DNA of 40,218 bases, taken from the NCBI GenBank assembly GCA_024710565.1, contig JANJUN010000032.1:1-40218 (forward strand). The letters are read 5' to 3'. A program made the translations under genes and the position numbers. Positions 22,778-36,098 of the stretch are shown here, one piece after another. The stretch's first letter is position 1; every line of letters begins with the position of its first letter. The DNA is from Candidatus Altimarinota bacterium. Its GTDB lineage: Bacteria > Patescibacteriota > Gracilibacteria > BD1-5 > UBA6164. The notes under the pieces were generated by a model, which saw nothing but the letters and a program-made list of their open reading frames with translations, made no database searches and was not told the DNA's origin.

Positions 22778-24457
22778 TTATTTATCAACTAAAATTCTAT
22801 ATAAAATCACTTTTTCCCCATTCTTTTCAAATTCTTGAACTTTTTCAATTCCATTATATTTTTTCTCACTCGCATCAAATAAAAATCTGAGATCCGGACG
22901 ATATTTATAAAAATCAATACTATCAACTACGAGATAATGCACATCATGATATTTCGCATATTCTACTAAATTTTCTAATTTTGAAGTATATGGAGTGAGC
23001 CATCTTTCCCAAGATCAAGAATAATACGTCACTACTGGAAATCTTTCCATAACTCTTAGATTGGTTCTAAAATCATTTTCTTTGAGCCATTCTCCAGCTA
23101 TTTTTTTCACTTCATATTTTGCATCTTCTCATTTGAAAGTTTGATAATAACTCAAAGTTCACAGATTATATATTCAAATGAGTAAGAGAGAAGTAAGAAT
23201 ATATTTTCCATTTTCTAAATAATTTTTAAGATATTTTCAAGGATTCTCAATCCCATATACGATAAAAAATATAAAAATAGGGACAAATATTACAAAATAT
23301 CTATCGAGTACAAAAAATAAAGTAAAAAATATTGATGCAGTAGCAAAAAAACTTATAAAACTCCAAACAAAATATCATTCTCCATTTTTTACCAGAGCAA
23401 ACATTCCATATAACCCAAATAAAATAGGAATGATAAGAATGATGAAAAATACAGGATTTTGATAAAATAATTTACTTCATTCAATTTTATACAGAGAATT
23501 GGCATTTCATAAAATCAGATTTGGGAGATTATTGGTGTAAAGTTTTATTTGATTTTCTTTTATTCTTTCTCATACTTTAGAAGGATTTTCTAAAAGATAG
23601 TTTTTAAAACTTTCTCACGCTTGTGGTTTATCATATTTCAGTCATCCAGCAAATCAGGCGATAAGATGTTTATTATCACTTGTCAGTTCTCAAACAGCTT
23701 GTTCAAACCCATCATCATCCATCTTGGAAACTCATCTGAGTTCGGCTTGTCTCAAATTGGAGCTTCCTTTATTGGTAATTCCCCATTCTCAAGTAAAAGA
23801 ATGAAGATAGAAAATATAGGGGAAAATAAAAATAAAAAATGAAATAATTACCGTCGAGTAATTAAAAAAAACTCTTCAAAAACTCACTTTTTTAGTAATA
23901 AAAAGAAAAAATAGGATAAGTCCAATACTTCCCAAATAAATAAAAGCCTCGCTTCTGGTATAATACAAAAGTGCAATCATAAAACCCAAAAATACACTTC
24001 CAGAAAAATCAGGAACTTCTTTATATTTTAAAATTCACAAAAAAAGTATGAGAAACAAAGGAATATAAATATTTTCTGATAAAATATGAATATTGTAATT
24101 GAGTAAAATGGGAGATAAAAATATGAGAATAATAAATAAAACATTATATTTGAAAGAGAGATAATTTCTTCCTAAAATATAACACACTCATGCTAAAAGA
24201 TTGAAAAGTAGGATATTCACTCCAAAAGTTGCGATCATATCATTTTGTATAAATATATCAGCAATAGCAATAGGAAGGGAATACAAAAAACCAAACCATC
24301 CATTTCCAAATCATTCTAAAGAAAAATTTTTAAAATGATGTGCCATTTGTAAATACGCAAAACTATCAGCAATTTTCATCACTTCATTAAGTTTTAGAAA
24401 TGAAATATGGAGAATATTTCCTAAAATGAAAATAAGAGTAAAAATATGTTTTTGCAT
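22778..24457 (-). CDS. GT39-like multi-TM glycosyltransferase/membrane protein
   Basis: 560 codons; repeated hydrophobic segments, YYTRSEAFIYL, soluble C-terminal domain. Confidence 0.6.
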
Positions 24458-24478
24458 AGATGTGTGAGTTAAATGGTA

Positions 24479-25798
24479 TTATTTTTCTTTTCTAAAATCC
24501 CTGCTTTCTTTTGCTATATAGGCTCATACAAGCATAAAAAGTATAAAACTAGTTGCCGTTTCTTCAAAAATATGAGTAAAGTTTGCCATAAAAAGTATCG
24601 TGATATAAGAAACAAAAATTCAAATACTTAAATAATCTTTTTTGAGTTTCATAATTCTATACAGATAGATTCAAATCACGGATAATAATCAGATAAAAAT
24701 TCCAAGCCCCAGTAAAGATTGTTCGAGTAAAATCTGAACATACCAGTTTTCAGGAAGAAATTTATTTACTCCAGCAGAGAGTGAACTATCAGAACTTGTT
24801 GCGAGTTGACTTGCTGGACCGGCAATTCCAAGACCATATCCAAAAGGATTATAGAAAAACATATCAACCGACATAATAAGATTTTCAACTCTTCATAAAA
24901 TAGCTTCAGGATGTAAAAATAAATGTCTTTTTACATATAAGATGATAAATAATAATACTCAGATAATACCACCAGAAACAGCAATGAATTTCTTTGAAAT
25001 ATTTTTTCAAAACTTTATTTTCCTCACAAAATAGATAAACGCTAAACTTCCAAATAAAAACCCAAGCATACTGGTTTTTGTATACGCAAAAAATATGGCC
25101 GTTACAATAAGGATTGTTGGAATACCAATCAAAATATTTCTTAAAAATCTATTATTATACTCTTTATGGAGTACAAATCCAAAGTAGATAAAATAAAATA
25201 CAACCAAAAATACACTAAATCTGATAGGGTCTCCAAAACTTCCTTGAAATCTATTGTGCCCACCAGTTACATTTTGAGAAAATGAAATACAACTATTTGC
25301 CTCATAGGTTGAGGGTTTATCACTGAAACCAATGAGATGAGTCGTTGTAGAAATATCTCAAATGAGATACCATGGAAGAAATATAATAAGCATCACTCAA
25401 ATACTTGCAAACACAGATTTGAGCATACTTTCAAAGTGATTTTTAATCGTTGCAAGATACACTCAAATAATCAGAGCAAAGAGGAAAAATACATCATACT
25501 TAAAACCAAGATATGAGCTGATTTTTGGTTCAAAATAAGGAAAATAAATATAAATAAAACTCGTAATAGTAAAGGCAGTAGTAAGCCCGAGTAAATAATT
25601 ATTTTTATAAATTTTATCTAGTTTAAAATTATGATTCCAAAGTACTTTTGCACTTACTATAAAAAGTAAAAAAATAATGACAAACTCTTTCCAAAATCTG
25701 AGGATATCAGTATCAATTCCGGCCTTACATTTCATATATGTTACAAAAATAGCATGAAATGGAAGTAAAAATATAAAGAGTTGGATGAGGTATTTCAT
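24479..25798 (-). CDS. O-antigen ligase/polymerase-like membrane protein
   Basis: Multi-TM; TGGHNRFQGSFGDPIRFSVFL, ...YNPFGYGLGIAGPASQL...LPENWYVQILLEQSLLGLGIF typical of Wzy/WaaL-like proteins. Confidence 0.8.
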
Positions 25799-25833
25799 AA
25801 AATATGATTAAAAATTAATAATTATAGATTATT

Positions 25834-26952
25834 TTAGAATCAAACCACTTTTCTTATTTGGTTTTCAAATTCATCTTGAGAGTATTTTTGAGCTACTTTT
25901 TGAATTTCCTCTTTTTTATATTTTCAAGAGGTAATATTTTTGTCAAATATTCTAAATTTTTCTACAAAATCTCAACCATCTTTTTCTTCAAAAAATTCTC
26001 CAGTAATTCACTCTACCATAGTTTCAGCAAGTCATCATCATTTGTAGGCAAATACTGGTTTTCCAGCACCAAATGCTTCAATTGGAACAATCCCAAAATC
26101 TTCTTCTCCAGAAAATATGAGTCACGAAGCATTTTGAAGTAAATAGACTAGTTCATCCCCATATTTTGGACCGGTGAAATATACATTTTTAGAAGAAAAT
26201 TTTTCCAGTGTTTCGCGATAATTTCCACTTCATACAATAACAAGATTTTTATCTTGCATTTGATAAAAGGCTTTTATACTCAGGTCTACTTTTTTAAATT
26301 CTGTTAATGCTGAAATAATAATATAGTACTCTTTTACAGGGAGAGGAAACATTCCTACTATTTCTTTTTTAAATCTCTCTACTTCTACATTTGGGTAAAT
26401 AACTTGCGCGTCCAATCAATAATATTTTTTGAGTCTTTTTGCTACATTACTAGAATTTGCTAAAGTGACATCATGTCTCGTACTTGCCTGAAAATCCCAC
26501 ATTCTTAATCCTTTGAGCATCCAGTTTAAAATAAAAAGCTTGATTCAGGTATTCCATCCGATTTCTTTTTTATATTCATTGGTCCGATCCCACATATACC
26601 TAGCAGGAGTATGATAATAAACAATAAATTTTGTTTCTGGTTTTGTGATAGCACCATGTACGAAAGCACTATTGGAAGCAATCACTATATCGTATTCACT
26701 CAAATCAATACTTTCTACTCCGGCGCTCATAAAAGGAAGACAGAGTCTTTGATTTTTAAATAATTTATAAATATTTTGAGTTATTCCCGGAATATATTTT
26801 ATTTTTTCTTTTGGAAAAACTTTTCCCACTTTTTCTTCGTCGTAAATAAGTGTAAAAAGATCAGCTTTTGGATACATTTCGAGTAATTTTTCAATTACTT
26901 TTTCAGCTCCACCAAGTTTTACCAGTAAATCGTGAATTATAGCTATTTTCAT
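25834..26952 (-). CDS. Glycosyltransferase family 4
   Basis: MKIAIIHDLLVKLGGAEKVIEKLLEMYPKADLFTL...HTPARYMWD...SGEEDFGIVPIEAFGAGKPVFAYKGGGLAETM. Confidence 0.9.
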
Positions 26953-27082
26953 AAAAATTTTTATAAATTTAAATATTTTTTACACTTTAAATTTTTTTAT
27001 TGATTTGTAAAGAAAAAATAAAATTGTATTTTTTCAAAATTTTTATAGAATTTGGAGTAAATATTTTTAATAAAGTATATTT

Positions 27083-27670
27083 ATGAAAAAAATCATTCTT
27101 TGAGCACTCATAATTTTAATCTACATTATGTGACAAAATAATCATCTTGCTTTTGCGAATACAAAAGATGAAGAGAGGGCAAAAAAAATACAACAAAATG
27201 AACAAAGAATAAAAGAAATTGATGAAAAATTGAAGACAACTTCAAAAGACAGTATTTCTAGTCCTTTATTAGAGGAAAGGCAAAAATTACAAAAAGAAAC
27301 AGAGTCTATACAAAATTCCCAAAATAGAGAAGCTGCTTGTGCTGCATCTGGAGACTGTATTGACGAGGAGAGTTTTATGATAGAGACGTCTTTATTTTCT
27401 GATGGAGGAAAAAATTTAAAAGTAGAGTGAGATTCTAAAGCTACTATTAACACCGTACTTGGAACACTTATTCAAAAACTTATGATAGCACTTTGAATCG
27501 TTTCACTTCTTATTATGACTATAGGCGCTGGATATATGATTTTGTATCATGGTGAAGATGAATACCTCAGCAAATGAAAATCTATCTTTACTGCGGGGAT
27601 TATCTCTCTTTTGGTAGCGCTTAGTTCGTATTATATTGTAAATTTAGTGGTCTATATTCTTTATAAATAA
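27083..27670 (+). CDS. Secreted/membrane protein, VirB2/TrbC-like C-terminal TM pair with coiled-coil N-terminus
   Basis: Signal peptide, KKIQQNEQRIKEIDEKLK..., then two TM segments; code 25. Confidence 0.65.
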
Positions 27671-27695
27671 TTTATATTTTTAGCTTCTTTTTCAT

Positions 27696-28070
27696 ATGAA
27701 TATAAAAATGATGACTTTTTTTTCTCCTTTTATTCTCTTCACAACAAAAATATTTGCTTCATGACCTGGTGCCGTTTGTAATGGGCTTCCTTGATGTGAA
27801 GATGACGGAGTTTGAGAGGTGAATAATTCACTCACACAGGACGGTTTTTTTTGATTTTTATGAAATCTTATTTCTACTACTATAGAATATGTAGCTGTAT
27901 TATCCGTACTTGCTTTGGTAGTGGCTTGAATTATGTATTTAGTTTCTGCTTGAGAAGATGAAAAGGTAAAAAAAGCAAAAACAGCAATCATATGGTCGCT
28001 TATAGGAGTACTTGTTTCTACGAGTGCGTGGGCAATTATCAACTTACTCAATAGTTTTAATATTAATTAA
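27696..28070 (+). CDS. VirB2/TrbC-like pilin-type membrane protein
   Basis: TTIEYVAVLSVLALVVAGIMYLVSAGEDEKVKKAKTAIIWSLIGVLVSTSAWAIINLL. Confidence 0.75.
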
Positions 28071-28075
28071 AAAAT

Positions 28076-28420
28076 ATGAAAAGGATTATAGGTATTTTTA
28101 CTTGATTTTTTTTAACTTTACAGGTAAAAGCGAGCTTAAAAGATAGTATGTTACCAAATGGGAATACCGTTTGAGTAGATGATGAAGGAACTTTTGCGCT
28201 CAATCAAGTTTTCATTTACGTAAAAGATTTTTTATTTACTATACTTTGGTTAATTGCTATTTGAGTTTTTTTGTACTTTTGATTTAAACTGATTTCTGCA
28301 AGAGGAAATGAAGAAGATTTCAAAAAAGCGCTTATGTGATTTGTGTATGCAGTAATAGGATTGGCGATTATTCCGCTTGCATGGTGAGCTGTAAGACTTA
28401 TTGTCTCTTTAGATTTTTAA
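28076..28420 (+). CDS. VirB2/TrbC-like small membrane protein
   Basis: DFLFTILWLIAIGVFLYFGFKLISARGNEEDFKKALMGFVYAVIGLAIIPLAWGAVRLI. Confidence 0.7.
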
Positions 28421-28429
28421 ATAATATAT

Positions 28430-28999
28430 ATGAAAAAAATATTTCTATGAATGATTCTTTTTTGTTTCTTTTTTGTTTGATGAAGTGTTTTTGCGAATGA
28501 TGAAGAAAATCCTTTTCAAAATCCATGAGTAAATCCAAATGAGTGAATAGAATCGACTACAGATTCTGATAATCCCTTTCAAAATCCATGAGTAAACCCA
28601 GATGCCTGATCTGAAGAGTCTTCAGATGAGACAGAGGATAGTGATACATCAACTACAACTTCAGGGTGTAATTATACAGAATGAGCTTCTTTGTGAGAAT
28701 TTTTAAATGATTGTAAACCTGAAACGGTAGTCTGATGAACAGATATGAAAATTGATGGTGGATTTAAAGCAAAAATTAATCAGTGGATAGCTAATATAGC
28801 ACTGGTTCTTTGAATTGGAGCTGTCGGAGCTCTCGTATATGCATCCCTCCTCCTACAACTTGCGAATGGAGAAGATGAAAAAATAAAAAAATCAAAAGAT
28901 ATTATAAAGTGGACGATGATAGGATTTATTATGCTTATTTCAGCGTCAGGAATTATTTATATAGTTATTAATGTGATGTTTTGATTATGATGAGAATAA
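28430..28999 (+). CDS. VirB2/TrbC-like secreted membrane protein with NPFQNPGVNP repeat
   Basis: Signal peptide; NPFQNPGVNPNEG / NPFQNPGVNPDAG; ANIALVLGIGAVGALVYASLLLQLANGEDEKIKKSKDIIKWTMIGFIMLISASGIIYIV. Confidence 0.72.
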
Positions 29000-29117
29000 C
29001 ATGAGATGACGTCATTTTTCTTTTTAAACAACCACTATTTATATTGTATAGTGGTTTATTTTCATTTATTTTTTTATACTTTTTTTCAATTTTTCTTATC
29101 CAGATCAAGAATATGAT

Positions 29118-29927
29118 ATGTATTTGGAGAAATATAGACAAACCACACCAGATATGTTTTTACTTGACGAAGAGCCAGAAAATATTTCAGTTTCCTCTGG
29201 TGATAATCAAAAAGAAAAATATGATCAAATCATCAATGATCTCAGGCAGAAAATAGAGCAAAAAGAAAGAGAACTTTCTTCGTATGAACAAGTTAATTTT
29301 GTCTATTATCCAACGATACTAGAAAAATATCTTGAATCCAGTCAGTGAGTAAAGGCTATAAAAGAAACTATTTCTTCGGATATATTTTCATCTAAGAGTA
29401 TGAATTTTTTACTTGAATTTTATAAAAAGAAAGAAAAAATAAGAGGAAAATTTTATAATAACACTATACAAATGTATGGTATATCAGAGCTAAATACTCA
29501 GGAAATTTTGAGTGTATTTATTCATGAGTTGTGACATTATTTTGATATAATATATTTAGAGAAGCAAGTATTATATGATGTAAGTGATCTTTTTTATACG
29601 CTTTCTTGGTCGGATATAAATATTATGAAAGCTGGGGGAGAAAAAAAAGATTTTGTTTCAGGATATGCTATGACGAATAAATACGAAGATTTTGCTGAAA
29701 GTTTTCTTTATTATATTCTTTTTAATGATGATTTTCGTCAAAAAGCAGTTGAAAGTGAAATACTGCAAAAAAAGTATGATTTTTTTTCTAGAAAAATTTT
29801 TAGAAATGATGAATTTAAAAAAACTAATTTTAGACTTACTGATAAAATAGAGCCGTATTACTGGGATACGACGAAAATAATTTTTTCTTTAGAAAATTTT
29901 TTGGATTATTTAAAAAAATGAGTATAA
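29118..29927 (+). CDS. Gluzincin-like zinc metalloprotease
   Basis: TQEILSVFIHELGHYFDII and downstream YEDFAESFLYYILF; 270 codons; true start may be upstream. Confidence 0.7.
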
Positions 29928-30202
29928 TGCCATCGTAAAAGTAAATTATTCAAATATCATTTTTCACTTTTCATTTTGTATTGTGATACTTATAAAGTTA
30001 TTTAGATTTTTCTAAAAACTAAAGTTCGAACAGATTTCAATAATAATAGAAAATTCTATTGTTTTAAATCATACCGTTAATATAGTTTTATATTAAAATT
30101 ATTTTGATAATTTTTAAGTTTCACAAATTAGAAATTATTGTACTGTCAACTCAAACAACAGCATAGTTTGAGAGCGCTTATTTATTATGTAAATTATTTA
30201 TT

Positions 30203-32185
30203 ATGCAAAAAGATTTTTTAGAAGAATTAGACCATGAATTACTTGGTTGAGATTCTATCGAAAATAAAGAGGTAGAATTATCTCCTGAAGAAAATTCACC
30301 ATCATGAAAAGAGGAAGTTTTACCTCAAAAAGAAAAAAACAAACCAGTATTTTTAGGGAAAAAATTTGCCCATGAAAATAAAAAAGATACTCAAGAAGGT
30401 GGGGATGGTGAAGATAATGCTCAATTCCTAAGTTTAAAACAAACTATGATGAGCAATTTTCCTGAAGTAAAATTTTACCTTCCATCTATTCGTCCAGGAT
30501 ATACGAGATTTATTCCGATTGGATGAAATAATGAAACATGAGCAAAAAATATGAATATGTTTCAATACTGAGACGATATACTTCTAGTTGATTGTTGAAT
30601 ACAATTTGCTGAACCAGATATGCTCGGAGCAAATTGTTCTATTCCAGATATATCATTTTTACTCCCATACAAAAAAAATATTAAGGGGTTAATTATTACC
30701 CATGCTCACCTTGATCATATTTGAGCGTTAAAACACATCCTTCCAGCACTTGATTTCCCAACTATTTACGGAACAAAATTAACTATTTGAATCGTAAAAA
30801 AATGACTCGAAGAAAATAAAATTCTTCACCTGCAATCATTTGTTGAGGTAAATACTGACAACAATGAATTGATACCTATTTGAGATCATTTTAAATGTGA
30901 ATTTTTTAGAGTAAATCACTCTGTTCCTGATTGTGCTTGAGTGTATATAACAACTCCTGGAGGATTTAAGGCAGTTCATACTTGAGATTTTAAAATAGAT
31001 TTTGCTCCTGAAATAGATAAACCAGCTGATTTAGCGCGTATTTGAGAATATGGTAGAAAATGAGTAACCCTCTTTTTATCTGATTCAACTGGTTCTACCA
31101 GAAAATGATTTTCAACTTCAGAAAAAGAAATCGGAGCTACCTTAGAAAAAATCATAGCTCATCATACGAAAGGAAGACTTATAATTACCATATTTTCATC
31201 TTGGATATCAAGAGTTCAACAAATTATAAATGCTTGTGAAGCATATGATAAATATGTTTTCTTAAGCGGAAGAAGTATGGTTGAAAACGTAGCGATATCT
31301 AAAGAACTTGGATATTTAAAAGCAAAACCAGGAACCATAAAAAAAATGTCTCCAAAAACTACAGAATGAATTCCTCTTGAAAAACAAGTAATTATTACTA
31401 CTTGAAGTCAATGAGAAGAGTTTTCTGCCCTTTCAAGAATGGCTGAATGAAAACATGCTTCCATTGAAATAATGGCTTGAGATACTATTATTTTCTCATC
31501 TTCAGTAGTTCCTGGAAATGAAAGAAGTGTGATCGGAGTTATCAATAAATTGATTAGACTTGGTGCAAATGTTGTAACTAAAGATGATAGAGAAGTTCAT
31601 ACTTGAGGACATGCTTTCCAAGAAGAGCAAAAAATTATGTTAAATTTGGTACAACCAAAATATTTTATGCCGATTTATGGAGATCTGTATTTCAGAAATG
31701 CTCATAAAAATACAGCGATGAGTATGTGAATGAAACAAGAAGACATTTTACTCTTAGATAATGGACAAATTGTAGATTTTGGACCCGACTCTAAAGTATT
31801 TAAATCAAAAATAAAAGCTCCTATCCAAGATATTATTATTGATTGACATGGTATTGGAACTTTAACCAGTCATGTTATTCAAGCAAGAGAAAAAATGATG
31901 AATGCTTGAGTGTTGGTGCTTCTTTTTAAAGTAGATGCTAAAACAAAAGCCATTTTAGGACCACTGAAAGTTGAATCAAGAGGTCTTGTGTATCTTGATG
32001 AGGTGAGAATTATTCATAAAATAATTATCAAAAAAGCAAAATCAATTTATGAAAATACGATAAAAGATGTTCCAGAAATTGAGGAAAAAGATTTAGTGAA
32101 AATTATTAAGTCTGATTTAGAAGCATTTTTACTTCAAAAAATTGATAGATCACCGATGGTGGTTCCAATGATATTAGAAGTATAA
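30203..32185 (+). CDS. rnj: Ribonuclease J
   Basis: 661 codons; GGNNETGAKNMNMFQYGDDILLVDCGIQF, HAHLDHIGA, HTGDFKID, SSVVPGNE, VHTGGHAFQEEQKIML. Confidence 0.95.
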
Positions 32186-32234
32186 TTACTTTTATAAAAA
32201 GGAGTTATTTATTTTTAAATAACTCTTTTTTTGT

Positions 32235-32262
32235 TTGATTTTTATATATAAATTCGTATAAT
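32235..32262 (+). promoter_or_regulatory. Putative sigma70 promoter of lipoprotein gene
   Basis: TTGATT - 16 nt - TATAAT. Confidence 0.4.
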
Positions 32263-32291
32263 CAATGGTAATATTTGTTAACTATTTTGAT

Positions 32292-33314
32292 ATGAAAAAA
32301 TGAATTATTTTTCTTTTTCCTTTTTTGCTTTTTTCATGTTTTGGTGAAAGTAAAGAAATACAAGAAGCAAAAAAAGATTTGTTATGAGATACTCAAAAAC
32401 AAGAAATATCTTCTCAAGATACACTTTCTGGAACGATCTCAGATACGCCTTCTCTTGACGCTCCTCAAAATGAAAGAGAAGTATCGTCATATCATATCAA
32501 TCATCTTACTGACGCATTTATAGATATAGAACCAATTTTAAATATTGAATCCATAACAGATACGCTTGATATAAAATGAAAAGTAAATAACCCAGATATC
32601 GATAAAATAGTAGTGACTTTTACCAATACAACATCTTCATTTCCAAGTGATACTTATACGCTTCAAACCTTTAAAAAAGGAGACAAAACTTTTTTATATA
32701 GAGCCTATAAAAAATATCAGGTTCTTGATACTGGGAAAAATATGTATACTATTGATGCCTATGTATGAACAAACCTTATATCTAAATTAGAATTAGATGT
32801 AAATATTCTTTCAAATACTCCACAAAACACATCAGGAACTTGAGAGGTTTCTGAATATATTCCAAAATCTATTTGAGATGAAAATAATACGGTATTTTTA
32901 AATCTTCCAGTTAATGAATCTACTTATGGAAATCCAATTATGACAGGAGAAAGTTCGTTTACGTATTCTAATATTTCTTGATTTGAAGTGAGAAAAAGTA
33001 GTGATACTCTTGATGTAACTTGCGAAAATATTTGAGATTTTTTAAAGCAAAATTATTCATGGTATTATTGGAATACTTGTAGACCTATTTACGAAGATAG
33101 TTTTTCTTTACAGGTGATAAGTCTTGCGTGAGAAAAATATAAATATGAAAAACATTATATAGATAAAAAATATTGATTTTATGCCATCGCACTTTTAGAA
33201 GAATGAACCTGATTGCTAAAAGAGGATCTTGCTTCTAAAAATCAAGAATTGAAAGAAAAAACTTTTGAAATAACAACTCTGAGTGATACTCTTTTTAAAG
33301 ATATGCTCAAATAA
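32292..33314 (+). CDS. Predicted lipoprotein, unknown function
   Basis: MKKGIIFLFPFLLFSCFGESKE lipobox-like; 341 codons; beta-rich body. Confidence 0.65.
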
Positions 33315-33345
33315 AAAACCTGAATCTTTTCGGGTTTTTTATTTT
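33314..33345 (+). terminator. Intrinsic terminator
   Basis: AAAAAACCTGAA-tctt-TTCGGGTTTTTTATTTT. Confidence 0.75.
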
Positions 33346-33402
33346 GAAAAAAATGAAATAATGGTATACTTATGTCACCATTATTTTTTATCTATAAGAG
33401 GC

Positions 33403-34098
<696 letters not shown>

Positions 34099-34116
34099 AA
34101 AATAAAGTAAAAACTT

Positions 34117-34144
34117 TTGACTTTTAAAACTTTATGTATAAAAT
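34117..34144 (+). promoter_or_regulatory. Putative sigma70 promoter of rpmH-rnpA-yidC
   Basis: TTGACT - 16 nt - TAAAAT. Confidence 0.4.
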
Positions 34145-34230
34145 GGGCGGGCTTTCTTTATTCTTGATAAAGGCAATCGAGAATATTTGAAAAATAAACC
34201 AACCAATCAATTACTATTAATTATACAAAT

Positions 34231-34476
34231 ATGTTAGGAAAATTAAAGAAAAGAAAAAGATTAAGAGTTCATGGATTCTTATCAAGATCTAATACTCCAG
34301 GAGGGAGAAAAGTATTAAAAGACAGAAGAAGAAAAGGAAGATATGTACTTGCTGTTTCATATCCAAAAAGATTCCAACTTGTTGATGGAAAAGCTAAAAT
34401 GCATATTATTGCTGGAGGTACTGCAAGAAAATCTGCTTTTGATGGAAAAGGAAATTATGTAAAAAGAGCAAAATAA
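34231..34476 (+). CDS. rpmH: 50S ribosomal protein bL34 with C-terminal extension
   Basis: [38 protein letters not shown] = bL34 core, then ~40 extra residues; followed by rnpA and yidC. Confidence 0.9.
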   Translation: MLGKLKKRKRLRVHGFLSRSNTPGGRKVLKDRRRKGRYVLAVSYPKRFQLVDGKAKMHIIAGGTARKSAFDGKGNYVKRAK

Positions 34477-34489
34477 TTTTTTTTGTATT

Positions 34490-34840
34490 ATGATAAAAAA
34501 AATATTTAGATTAAATGAGAACGAAGTAAAAAAGGTTTTAAAGTATTCAAAACCTTTTTTTTCTTACTGAATGGTAGCAAATTCTGTTCAAAATAAATTT
34601 TCTTATAATAGATTTGCTATTATTCTCTCTTCAAAAACAGTAAATCATAATGTCACGAGAAATTTTTTTAGAAGAAAAATGTTTGATATGGCTTCTGAGT
34701 ATCTTTCTTCCCATCATGGGAAAGATATCGTTTTTGTGGTAAAAAAACAAACAAAACTTGATAAAAAGGATTTTGGCAGTATAACAACATTTGAAAAAGA
34801 TGTTTCCTTTTTACTTAAAAAATTAAATACTAATATATAA
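34490..34840 (+). CDS. rnpA: Ribonuclease P protein component
   Basis: NRFAIILSSKTVNHNVTRNFFRRKMFD motif; context rpmH-rnpA-yidC. Confidence 0.88.
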
Positions 34841-34844
34841 GAAC

Positions 34845-36005
34845 ATGAAAGATAAATTTTTTAATATTTTACTCGTACTTCTTTTGGTACTTTTAACTCT
34901 CAATTTACTCTCTCCAAAACAACAACAGGATACTTTAGAAAATGTTATTTCTCTAAAAACAAAAGAGAGTTATACGGTTCCTGCTTGAGTAAAGGTAGAA
35001 GTTTTAAATAAAACAGCGAGTGGTTTTACATTTCATACTTGTCAAGATTTTCAAATAAAAAAAGATTCTAAAATTATTACCCCAGATGTATGTGAGGAAA
35101 TAACTTTAAAATCAAAGGAATCCTATACGATTGATCTCTCAAAAGAGTTTTCAAAATTTAGTGATACAGGAAAATATTTTGCCAGTTTAAAGAAAGATAG
35201 TGTAGATATTATTTCTCAATTTCAGATCGAACACAGAGGATTTTTCGGAAAATTTTTCATATTTTTCTTTTATGCACCGGTATATAACTTAATGGCATTT
35301 TTACTTGAAATTACAAACTATTCTCTTGGATGGGCAATTATAATTATTACCATAGTTATAAGAATGATTTTGCTCGTACCACAACATAAAATGATGGTTT
35401 CTCAAGCACGTATGCAAAAGATTCAACCAAAAATTAAAGAAATCCAAGATAAACACAAAGGAAACAATCAAATGCTCGGTATGGAACTTATGAAACTATA
35501 TAAAGATGAAAAAGTAAATCCGATGTGATCATGTGGACTTTTGCTGATTCAAATGCCGATACTCATAGTTATTTATAATGTTATTGTTGGAATTCAAAAT
35601 ACTTCCAATACTTATTATCTCTATGGTTTTTTGAGTGACTATAACATGGCAAGTATCAGTGCAAACTTTTACGGAGTTGATTTATTTGGAATGTGAGGAT
35701 TAACTGGACTTATTCTTGCGATAATAGTTTGAGTATTACAATACCTTCAAGTAAAACTATCGCTTCACTTCAGTCAAAAAAATAAACCAACAGGAGTGGT
35801 ATTAGAGAAGAAAAAAGATACCAATGACTATTCAAATTTTATGCCAGATCCAGATATGCTTAATAAATTTATGCTCTATGGTATGCCGATAATGATAGCA
35901 TTTATTACCTATACATTCTTTGCTTGAGTTGGATTATACTGGTGAGTTGGAACATTATTTATGATACTTCAACAATTATTTGTAAATAAAATTTTAAAAA
36001 AGTAA
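34845..36005 (+). CDS. yidC: Membrane protein insertase YidC
   Basis: FFYAPVYNLMAFLLEITNYSLGWAIIIITIVIRMILLVPQHKMMVSQARMQKIQPKIKEIQDKHKGNNQMLGMELMKLYKDEKVNPMGSCGLLLIQMPIL. Confidence 0.95.
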
Positions 36006-36017
36006 AGAGATTTTCTT

Positions 36018-36056
36018 GAATAAAACTGTCCTATTTTTGACAGTTTTATTTTTTTA
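36018..36056 (+). terminator. Intrinsic terminator after yidC
   Basis: AATAAAACTGTC-ctattttt-GACAGTTTTATTTTTTT. Confidence 0.75.
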
Positions 36057-36098
36057 TGATAATATAGGAGTGTTATTTTATTTTTAATTTAAAAAAAT

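Noticed and set aside
29940-30200. Possible ncRNA in the AT-rich intergenic region before rnj
   Set aside because: No convincing stable structure or conserved RNA motif found by eye; may simply be an rnj leader/promoter.
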